Shown piece after piece: positions 1 to 5,239 of a stretch of DNA of 9,132 bases (position 1 is its first letter; every line of letters begins with the position of its first letter). A program made the position numbers and the translations under genes. The notes beneath the pieces are model-generated. The model saw nothing but the letters and a program-made list of their open reading frames with translations, ran no database searches and was not told where the DNA came from. This DNA is from Phycisphaerales bacterium UBA2396 (lineage in GTDB: Bacteria > Planctomycetota > Phycisphaerae > Phycisphaerales > UBA1924). The DNA is taken from positions 484 to 9,615 of the forward strand of contig DDSG01000123.1 of the NCBI GenBank assembly GCA_002343325.1, in the 5' to 3' direction.

Positions 1-1
1 G

Positions 2-967
2 TCGATCCCGTGGCGGGGCGGGCGTGGGGACGTGATGAAGGATCTGGCGGCGTCGTGCAAGGCGGCGGGGATCGGGCTTGGGGTGTATCTGTCGCCGCAG
101 GACAAGAAGCACAAGGCGGCGGTGGGCGGGAAGGTGGCCGACGAGGCGGGGCAGAAGGCGTACGAGGCGATCTTTCGGGCGCAGCTCACGGAGTTGCTGA
201 CGCAGTATGGGGAGATGATGGAGGTGTGGTTCGACGGGAGCCTGGTGTTTGACGTGGGGGACATTCTGGCGGAGCACGCGCCGGGGGCGATGGTGTTTCA
301 GGGGCCTCAGGCGACGATCCGGTGGGTGGGCAACGAGGACGGGTTTGTGCCGGCGGGGAACGCGTGGAACACGGTGAAGCGGGGCGTGAAGGAATGGGGG
401 CAGTACACGGCGGACGAGGGGGACCCGGCGGGGGATGCGTGGCTGCCCAATGAGGCCGACGCGCGGATCCGGAGCACGTGGTTCTGGAAGACGAACAACC
501 TGAACACGCTGAAGAGCCTGGCGGACCTGGTGTCGATGTACGAGAAGTCGGTGGGGCGCGGGGCGGTGCTGCTGCTGAATCACACGCCGGACCGGAGCGG
601 GCTGATCCCCGAGGAGGACGCGGCGCGGGCGGCGGAGTTTGGGGCGGCGATCGAGGCGACGTACGGCACGGCGGTGTCGAGCTCATCGGGACGGGGGAAG
701 GAAGTGGTGACGCAGCCCTCGGCGGCGGTGGTGGTTGATCGCGTGGTGCTGATGGAGGACATCAGGCAGGGGGAGCGTGTGCGGAAGTATGCCGTGGACG
801 TGCAGGGGGCGGACGGGACGTGGAAGACGGTGGCGACGGGGACGGCGATCGGGCGGAAGCGGATCGAGGCGATCCCGCGGGGCGAGGTGTCGGCGGTGCG
901 GCTGCGTGTGCTGGAGAGCGTCGGGGAGCCGATCATCGCGCGTGTGTCGCTGCATCGGACGAGGTGA
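2..967 (+). CDS. Alpha-L-fucosidase (GH29), 3' part, truncated by the window edge
   Basis: This is the C-terminal 321 residues of a glycoside hydrolase family 29 alpha-L-fucosidase, which removes terminal alpha-linked L-fucose from glycans by a retaining mechanism. The frame is open from base 2, and the first residues (SIPWRGGRGDVMKD, then GVYLSPQDKK) match the family stretch before the catalytic strand, so the N-terminal part of the barrel lies to the left. The motif EVWFDGS contains the expected nucleophile Asp, residue 78 of the visible part (codon 233-235). RWVGNEDG resembles the GH29-B subfamily motif; the acid/base is not assigned with certainty, Glu112 and Glu151 being candidates. GDAWLPNEADARIRSTWFW and the segment ending GAVLLLNHTPDRSGLIPEED are typical late-barrel landmarks. 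From about residue 240 a beta-sandwich-like tail follows (YAVDVQGADGTWK), as in other fucosidases. The start and any signal peptide are not visible, so export cannot be judged. The next gene is convergent. Family assignment is confident; linkage specificity is not determined. Confidence 0.93.
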   Translation, partial: SIPWRGGRGDVMKDLAASCKAAGIGLGVYLSPQDKKHKAAVGGKVADEAGQKAYEAIFRAQLTELLTQYGEMMEVWFDGSLVFDVGDILAEHAPGAMVFQGPQATIRWVGNEDGFVPAGNAWNTVKRGVKEWGQYTADEGDPAGDAWLPNEADARIRSTWFWKTNNLNTLKSLADLVSMYEKSVGRGAVLLLNHTPDRSGLIPEEDAARAAEFGAAIEATYGTAVSSSSGRGKEVVTQPSAAVVVDRVVLMEDIRQGERVRKYAVDVQGADGTWKTVATGTAIGRKRIEAIPRGEVSAVRLRVLESVGEPIIARVSLHRTR

Positions 968-1049
968 GGGGGAAGTAGTCACCAGGTCGTGATGGCGGAG
1001 TCGTCGGGACATCGGCACAGGAGTGATCGCACCGAGGCATGAATCCAGG

Positions 1050-2231
1050 CTATTTCGGAAGATGCACACCCACGAACAGCCACGGCGCAACATGATACAC
1101 AAACGACCCTAACGCGATTAGCACCAGAAATCGCATTCCGTACTGATGTGCATAGAACAGCTGTTTGTACTCACGCCATCGTGGCGCCAACTGCGCATGA
1201 AGTTCAGCTTCGCGAAGGTCAGCAACGCGCAAGGTGATGACTCCGCGACATATGTTGTACACGATTAGCAGAATGGCGATCGCGGCAGCCCACACACCCT
1301 TGTCAAGACCAAGAAGCAACTGCCACACTTGCCATTCGTCCACAGCGAACAAGTCGGCCCGTCGCACCAGACGAGCCGATGAATCGCTCACGCCTTGACC
1401 ATTGACGACAACCGGATGATCAACGAGTGATGGTTCAACAGCGACGGCAACCGACTCCAATCGATTCACTGCGACCCAGAATAGTGCCTTAGCTGAATAG
1501 CCCGCCACAAAGATAACTAGCAGAAGCAGATGAACTGCAAACCAAGGACCAGAGTACTTACGCTTCAAGAGATGCCATGGATCATTGGCATGTGGCGAGA
1601 AGCGAGTTCCTCGCACACTATTGCCATCCAGACGAAGTCCCGTAACACCAGACAGGTCAGCACCGTCAAGGCACGCGTCTCGAATGCGAGCGCCTTCCAT
1701 GTTCGCGCCGCTCAGGTCGGCTCCCCGAAACACCGCTCGCTGGAGGCTTGCCTGCTTCAGATTTGCATTTGTCATGGTGGCGCCCGAGAAATCGACGCCA
1801 GCAGCTTGAACCGCCTCAAGATACGCACTGCCTAACTTTGTGCGACAACAAACACACTCCATCAACTGCGACTTGCTAAGCACCGCTTGGTCCAGTACCG
1901 CGTCAGTCATGTCGACTCTATACAATTTGGAGTTGACAATCTTTGCACCATTGAGCTTTGCGGCAACTAAACTTGAGTCGCATAACGAACCGAATCTCAT
2001 TTCCAGTCCGTTAAGATCGGCATTTGCAAGGTCGAGACACCAGAATTCCGAGCCACTCATATCTGCGTACCACATCCGCAAACCACGAAGTGGAATTCTG
2101 GACGCATCGGGATTCGCCTTGATTATAATATTGGTCAAGTCAGTTACTGGCTGTCGCTTCTGGAATGCCTCCTCGAACTTGGCCACAGCCTCGCCGGTCC
2201 GCAAGTAGCGGACTGCTTCTTGCTTGTCCAT
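1050..2231 (-). CDS. Pentapeptide-repeat protein with three C-terminal membrane segments
   Basis: This is a 393-residue protein of unknown function. Residues about 45-195 are pentapeptide repeats of the A(D/N)LxG type, for example ADLSGANMEG at 171-180 and ADLSG at 191-195, which fold as a right-handed quadrilateral beta helix. The middle is less regular and holds several Cys residues (126, 128, 129). Three hydrophobic segments follow at about 230-255, 312-334 and 366-388, so the repeat part is probably cytoplasmic and tethered to the membrane. No enzymatic motif is visible. The ATG at 2231 is chosen because GGAGG stands four bases upstream, and because it begins 12 bases after the thrS stop on the same strand, suggesting cotranscription. 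Base composition is unlike the neighbours: three sampled 60-base lines gave 42, 47 and 52 percent GC, against 60 percent or more in most neighbouring lines checked, and codon third positions are mixed. This suggests recent acquisition. It is not a gyrase-protecting Qnr-type protein as far as can be seen, since those lack membrane segments. Confidence 0.88.
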   Translation of the reverse strand: MDKQEAVRYLRTGEAVAKFEEAFQKRQPVTDLTNIIIKANPDASRIPLRGLRMWYADMSGSEFWCLDLANADLNGLEMRFGSLCDSSLVAAKLNGAKIVNSKLYRVDMTDAVLDQAVLSKSQLMECVCCRTKLGSAYLEAVQAAGVDFSGATMTNANLKQASLQRAVFRGADLSGANMEGARIRDACLDGADLSGVTGLRLDGNSVRGTRFSPHANDPWHLLKRKYSGPWFAVHLLLLVIFVAGYSAKALFWVAVNRLESVAVAVEPSLVDHPVVVNGQGVSDSSARLVRRADLFAVDEWQVWQLLLGLDKGVWAAAIAILLIVYNICRGVITLRVADLREAELHAQLAPRWREYKQLFYAHQYGMRFLVLIALGSFVYHVAPWLFVGVHLPK

Positions 2232-2235
2232 AGTG

Positions 2236-2240
2236 CCTCC
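2236..2240 (-). promoter_or_regulatory. Ribosome binding site of the pentapeptide gene
   Basis: GGAGG on the - strand lies four bases before the ATG at 2231, entirely within the 12-base gap after the thrS stop codon. It fixes the start of the downstream gene and supports translation from a thrS read-through transcript. The spacing is slightly short. Confidence 0.75.
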
Positions 2241-2243
2241 GGT

Positions 2244-4466
2244 TTACGGCCTCACCCCCAACTCCGCCCGCTTCGTGGCGATTTCGTCTTTGAGGGCGGT
2301 GACGAAGGCGTCGAGGGGCATGGCGCCGAGGTCTTTTTCGGTGCCTCGGGCGCGGACGGAGACGGTGCGGTTTTCGGCGTCGCGGGGGCCGACGATGAGC
2401 ATGTAGGGGACTTTGTCGTCGGCGGCGACTTTGACCTTGGCCTGGATGCGGTCGTTGCTGGTGTCGACGGCGACGCGGACGTCGGCCGCGCGGAGGGCGG
2501 CTTCGACCTGGAAGGCGTAGTCGAGAGATTTTTCGGAGATGGGCAGGACGCGGACCTGCTGCGGGGAGAGCCAGGCGGGGAAGGCGCCGGCGAAGTGTTC
2601 GATGAGGACGCCGCAGAAGCGTTCCATGGAGCCGAAGGGGGCGCGGTGGATGACGACGGGGCGGTGGGGCTTGTTGTCCGGGCCGATGTAGGAGAGGTCG
2701 AAGCGGTTGCCCATCTGGTAATCGACCTGGACGGTGCCGAGCTGCCATTCGCGGCCGATGACGTCCTTGACGACGAAGTCGATTTTGGGCCCGTAGAAGG
2801 CGGCCTCGCCGGGTTCTTTGGAGAAGGAGACGCCGAGGGATTGAGCGGCGGCGATACAGGCCGCTTCGGCCTTGTCCCAGCTTTCGGAGGAGCCAGTGTA
2901 CTTGGTGCTGTCGGGGTCGCGGAGGCCGACGCGGACGCGGTATTCCTTCATGCCGAGGGTGTTGAAGATGACTTTGACGAGGGAGAGGCAGCCCTGGATT
3001 TCGTTGGGGACCTGCTCTTCGGTGCAGAAGAGGTGAGCGTCGTCCTGGGTGAAGCCGCGGACGCGGGTCATGCCGTTGAGTTCGCCGGATTGCTCCCAGC
3101 GGTAGACGGTGCCGAATTCGGCGAGTCGGACGGGCATGTCGCGGTAGGAGTGAGGTGAGGAGGCGAAGATTTTGGCGTGGTGCGGGCAGTTCATGGGCTT
3201 GAGCATGAAGCCCTGGACGAGCTGGTCCTCGGGGAGGATTCGGTCTTTGGAGATGGTGGTGGCGTTGGTGCGTTCGTTGATGCCGTCGGCGAGGCGTTGG
3301 GAGACGCCTTCAACGCGTCGCATGACTTCGGAGCAGGAGCAGGTGGCGAGCTGGTCGAGGGTGTCGCGTTCGATGATGGGCGGGAACTGGGCGTCTTTGT
3401 AGTAGGGGAAGTGGCCGGAGGTTTTGTAGAGGTCGAGGGAGCCGATGTGGGGGGTGAAGACTTCGGTGTAGCCCTGCTTTTTGAGTTCGGCGGCGATGAA
3501 GGTCTGGAGTTCGCGGCGGACGATGGAGCCGTTGGGTGTCCAGAGGATGAGCCCCTGGCCGACGGTTTCGTCGATGTGGAAGAGGCGGAGGGCCTTGCCG
3601 ATGACGCGGTGGTCGCGTTTGGCGGCTTCTTCCTTCTGCTTGAGGTAGTTGTCGAGTTCGGCCTGGGAGGGGAAGGCGGTGCCGTAGACGCGGATGAGGC
3701 GGTCGGAGTTTTCGTCGCCGTGCCAGTAGGCGGAGGCGAGTGAGAGAACGCAGGCGGCGCCGATGCGTGAGGTGGAGGGGACGTGGGGCCCGCGGCAGAG
3801 GTCTTCCCAGTTCTTGCCGGGCTCGCCGGTGGCGTAGAAGGAAAGTGTGGCGCGGTCGGCGCGTGCGGGATCGAAGCCCACGGCTTCGAAGCCGTGGGCT
3901 TCCTTGGCGGGTGATTTGGCGCTCTTGTAGACGGAGGAAGGGAGGCCCATCGCGCGTTCGGCGTTGTCGACCTTGTACTTGTTGCCCTCGGCTTTCAGGC
4001 GTGCGAGGGCTTCGGAGCCGGGCTGCTCGTAGCGGCAGAACTTGCGATCTTCCTTGATGATCTCGGCCATGCGGGCGTTGATCTTGTCGAAGAGGTCGGA
4101 GGAGAGCTTTTTGCCTTCGGGGACGTACATGTCGTAGAAGAAGCCGGTCTCGGTGGGCGGGCCGTAGGCGAGGAGGATGTCCTTGCCGGCGACGTCCTGG
4201 ATGGCTTCGGCCATGACGTGGGCGGCGGAGTGGCGCATGAGGGTGAGGGCCTCGGGGCTGGTGGGCTGCCCGGGCTTGGCGGCGGTGATGAGCGCGACGG
4301 AGGCGTCGTGGTCGATGGTGTGGGAGAGGTCTTTGGTTTCGCCGTTGACCTTGATGGCGAGGGCGGCCTTGGCGAGGCCTGCGCCGATGGAGGCGGCGAT
4401 GTCGAGGCCGGTGACGGGCTTGTCGAAGGACTTGGTCTTGCCGTCGGGGAGGGTGATGGTGGGCAT
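2244..4466 (-). CDS. thrS: Threonyl-tRNA synthetase
   Basis: This cytoplasmic class II synthetase charges tRNA-Thr with threonine. Domains in order are: TGS domain at about 1-63; editing domain with HSAAH (His79, His83) and CRGPH (Cys224, His228), the residues that hydrolyse Ser-tRNA-Thr; catalytic core with the zinc ligands Cys427 (KPMNCPHH), His478 (QDDAH) and His607 (VIHRA); motif 2 at RVRGFTQDDAH; motif 3 ending GSMER (Arg616); and an anticodon-binding domain from about 634 to 730. All expected active-site residues are present. At 740 residues it exceeds the ~640 of the E. coli enzyme. Two inserts account for most of the excess, as compared from memory: about 175-203 in the editing domain, containing the palindrome-encoded EAHGFEAVGF, and about 365-415 just before KPMNCP. 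The ATG at 4466 fits the family N terminus (MPTITLPDGK), but no Shine-Dalgarno is visible before it. A candidate attenuator lies upstream and the pentapeptide gene follows. Confidence 0.98.
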   Translation of the reverse strand: MPTITLPDGKTKSFDKPVTGLDIAASIGAGLAKAALAIKVNGETKDLSHTIDHDASVALITAAKPGQPTSPEALTLMRHSAAHVMAEAIQDVAGKDILLAYGPPTETGFFYDMYVPEGKKLSSDLFDKINARMAEIIKEDRKFCRYEQPGSEALARLKAEGNKYKVDNAERAMGLPSSVYKSAKSPAKEAHGFEAVGFDPARADRATLSFYATGEPGKNWEDLCRGPHVPSTSRIGAACVLSLASAYWHGDENSDRLIRVYGTAFPSQAELDNYLKQKEEAAKRDHRVIGKALRLFHIDETVGQGLILWTPNGSIVRRELQTFIAAELKKQGYTEVFTPHIGSLDLYKTSGHFPYYKDAQFPPIIERDTLDQLATCSCSEVMRRVEGVSQRLADGINERTNATTISKDRILPEDQLVQGFMLKPMNCPHHAKIFASSPHSYRDMPVRLAEFGTVYRWEQSGELNGMTRVRGFTQDDAHLFCTEEQVPNEIQGCLSLVKVIFNTLGMKEYRVRVGLRDPDSTKYTGSSESWDKAEAACIAAAQSLGVSFSKEPGEAAFYGPKIDFVVKDVIGREWQLGTVQVDYQMGNRFDLSYIGPDNKPHRPVVIHRAPFGSMERFCGVLIEHFAGAFPAWLSPQQVRVLPISEKSLDYAFQVEAALRAADVRVAVDTSNDRIQAKVKVAADDKVPYMLIVGPRDAENRTVSVRARGTEKDLGAMPLDAFVTALKDEIATKRAELGVRP
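3873..3902. repeat. Perfect 30-bp palindrome inside thrS, read as ten in-frame codons
   Basis: The left 15 bases, GAAGCCCACGGCTTC, are followed directly by their exact reverse complement. Each half is itself a small hairpin (GAAGCC, 3-base loop, GGCTTC), so the DNA or RNA can fold as one 15-bp stem or two short stems. The element starts and ends on codon boundaries and encodes residues 189-198 of ThrRS, EAHGFEAVGF. It sits in a stretch of the editing domain absent from the E. coli enzyme. The pattern resembles palindromic repeats that insert in frame into genes, such as Rickettsia palindromic elements. It occurs only once in this window, so dispersed-repeat status is an inference. Confidence 0.8.
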
Positions 4467-4520
4467 GGGGTGTGGTCCGTGGAGCGGGTGAGAGGGTGAT
4501 GGTGCGCGGATGGGTGCCTG

Positions 4521-4558
4521 TGAACGAAGAAGCCCAGCCGATCGGACGGCTGGGCTTC
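4521..4558 (-). terminator. Hairpin terminator in the thrS leader (attenuator, segments 3:4)
   Basis: On the - strand GAAGCCCAGCCG (4558-4547) pairs perfectly with CGGCTGGGCTTC (4540-4529) around the loop TCCGAT, giving a 12-bp GC-rich stem. The T-rich tail TTCGTTCA follows (4528-4521). The hairpin end is 62 bases before the thrS start, so it would stop transcripts before the gene. A second hairpin at 5189-5216 has a similar CTTCGTT tail on the same strand, after the chemotaxis gene, supporting this orientation. The tail is not a pure T run, so strength is uncertain. Confidence 0.7.
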
Positions 4559-4611
4559 GGGGGAAGCGGGAGTCGGACCAGCCGGGGCGGGGTCAGGATG
4601 ACGTGCTGGTC
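4547..4611 (-). promoter_or_regulatory. thrS leader: Alternative leader helices: 1:2 (anti-antiterminator) and 2:3 (antiterminator)
   Basis: Three overlapping pairings are visible by eye on the - strand. Segment 1, GACCAGC (4611-4605), lies in the Thr codons of the leader peptide and pairs over 7 bp with segment 2, GCTGGTC (4582-4576). Segment 2 read as CGGCTGG (4584-4578) pairs over 7 bp with CCAGCCG (4553-4547), which is part of the terminator 5' arm. This antiterminator is lengthened by GCTTC (4567-4563) pairing with GAAGC (4558-4554) across a CCCC loop, leaving one 10-base bulge on the 5' side. The 1:2 and 2:3 helices exclude each other, as do 2:3 and the terminator 3:4. A ribosome stalled on the Thr codons would mask segment 1 and favour 2:3, allowing read-through into thrS. 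Pairings are read directly; the mechanism is inferred from the E. coli trp, his and pheM model. Confidence 0.62.
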
Positions 4612-4625
4612 GTTCGGGCGGTCAT
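4593..4625 (-). CDS. Candidate Thr-rich leader peptide of thrS
   Basis: A short ORF reads M-T-A-R-T-T-S-T-S-S-stop, with ATG at 4625-4623 and TGA at 4595-4593. Four of its ten codons are Thr (ACC, ACG, ACC, ACG). No Shine-Dalgarno is present, but the ATG is exactly where transcription should start relative to the TATACT box (six bases between), so it would be translated as a leaderless message. It lies 127 bases upstream of the thrS start and directly before the alternating hairpins. The peptide probably has no function after synthesis; ribosome speed through the Thr codons would be the signal. A chance short ORF is the alternative, although the density of Thr codons just ahead of the Thr-tRNA synthetase gene argues against it. 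Confidence 0.6.
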   Translation of the reverse strand: MTARTTSTSS

Positions 4626-4631
4626 GGGCGG

Positions 4632-4637
4632 AGTATA
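4632..4637 (-). promoter_or_regulatory. -10 box of the thrS leader transcript
   Basis: TATACT on the - strand is followed by CCGCCC and then the leader ATG, so the first base of the ATG falls at +1 if the hexamer occupies -12 to -7. The -35 region is weak: GTGCCC at 4660-4655 with a 17-base spacer matches TTGACA at three of six positions. No other TATA-like box is visible between here and the thrS start. Confidence 0.55.
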
Positions 4638-4666
4638 GACGGCGGGCGGGGCATGGGCACGTTCGG

Positions 4667-4672
4667 TATGAT
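4667..4672 (+). promoter_or_regulatory. -10 box of nrdR
   Basis: TATGAT matches the TATAAT consensus at five of six positions and ends six bases before the GTG start at 4679, placing +1 on the start codon and implying a leaderless transcript. No good -35 hexamer is visible at 16-18 bases upstream, where the sequence is GC-rich. Confidence 0.5.
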
Positions 4673-4678
4673 CCGCCC

Positions 4679-5167
4679 GTGCACTGCCCCTACTGCGAGA
4701 AGGACAACGACAAGGTGATCGACAGCCGAGCGAGCGACGGCGGGAAGACGATCCGTCGGCGTCGGGAGTGTCTGGAGTGTGGGAGGCGGTTTACGACGTA
4801 CGAGCGGGTGGAGCAGACGCATCGCCTGATGGTGATCAAGCGGGACGGGAGCCGGGCGCCGTTCGAGACGGAGAACGTGCTGCGGGGTCTGATGGCGGCG
4901 TGCGGGAAGAGGCCGATCGCCCAGGAGACAAAGGAGCGGATCGCGGCGGAGGTGGACGAGGAGCTCCACCGGGAGTTTGACCGTGAGGTCGAGAGCCGGG
5001 TGATCGGGGAGCGAGTGGCGGCGAAGCTGCGGGACGTGGACGACGTGGCGTACATCCGGTTTGCGAGCGAGTACTACCAGTTCCGGAACGTGGCGGAGAT
5101 TCAGCAGGAGCTGGCGACGCTGGCGGAGCGGCGGAAAGACGTGAAGGAGCAGCAGAAGCTGTTCTAG
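4679..5167 (+). CDS. nrdR: Transcriptional repressor NrdR
   Basis: This 162-residue protein is the nucleotide-sensing repressor of ribonucleotide reductase genes. An N-terminal zinc ribbon uses Cys3, Cys6, Cys31 and Cys34 (CPYC and CLEC) and contains the conserved VIDSR and the basic run KTIRRRREC, followed by GRRFTTYER. An ATP-cone from about residue 49 to 139 (MVIKRDGSRAPFE to YYQFRNVAE) binds ATP or dATP and sets the oligomeric state. The length is typical for the family. The GTG at 4679 is chosen because the family starts at M-H-C-P; the frame is open further upstream, but that part has no family similarity and would overlap the divergent promoter region. No Shine-Dalgarno is present, consistent with leaderless translation after the TATGAT box. 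No ribonucleotide reductase gene lies in this window. A shared terminator hairpin follows about 20 bases after the stop. Confidence 0.97.
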   Translation: MHCPYCEKDNDKVIDSRASDGGKTIRRRRECLECGRRFTTYERVEQTHRLMVIKRDGSRAPFETENVLRGLMAACGKRPIAQETKERIAAEVDEELHREFDREVESRVIGERVAAKLRDVDDVAYIRFASEYYQFRNVAEIQQELATLAERRKDVKEQQKLF

Positions 5168-5188
5168 CACGCGTCTGGGCGAAACGAA

Positions 5189-5216
5189 GCCCCCGGAGAG
5201 AGGGCTCCCCGGGGGC
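5189..5216. terminator. Terminator hairpin between convergent nrdR and chemotaxis gene
   Basis: GCCCCCGG (5189-5196) pairs with CCGGGGGC (5209-5216) around a 12-base loop. On the - strand the hairpin is followed by TTCGTTTCG, a T-rich tail suited to ending the chemotaxis gene, whose stop is at 5240. On the + strand the tail (ATTGCTCTGC) is poorer, so it may serve nrdR only weakly. Confidence 0.65.
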
Positions 5217-5239
5217 ATTGCTCTGCATGGGGAGTTGGA

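Larger units (their letters stand above)
4624..4680. repeat. Imperfect inverted repeat carrying mirrored promoters of thrS and nrdR
   Basis: The - strand reads TATACTCCGCCCAT (4637-4624) and the + strand reads TATGATCCGCCCGT (4667-4680), identical at 11 of 14 positions. Each arm contains a -10 box, the hexamer CCGCCC and the first two bases of a start codon (ATG or GTG). The arms are 29 bases apart. The symmetry may reflect a preferred leaderless promoter form in this genome, or an operator bound by one regulator that acts on both genes. It does not resemble the AT-rich NrdR box. Confidence 0.6.

Noticed and set aside
968..1049. Terminator between the convergent fucosidase and pentapeptide genes
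   Set aside because: No stem longer than a few base pairs with a T-rich tail on either strand was found in this 82-base gap.
2220..3743. Long + strand frames opposite thrS, rich in Gly, Asp and Val
   Set aside because: They lie antisense to thrS, whose reading frame is certain; the composition is that of reversed GC-rich codons and there is no domain or plausible start signal.
4467..4637. T-box riboswitch for thrS
   Set aside because: No T-box core sequence or specifier loop arrangement is visible and the leader is too short; the Thr-rich ORF with alternating hairpins explains the region better.
4472..4678. Upstream extension of the nrdR frame by 69 codons
   Set aside because: NrdR proteins start at M-H-C-P, the extension has no family similarity, and it would cross the divergent promoter and leader region of thrS.
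4624..4680. NrdR box upstream of nrdR
   Set aside because: NrdR boxes are AT-rich 16-base palindromes usually found in pairs; the arms here are CCGCCC-containing and do not match.
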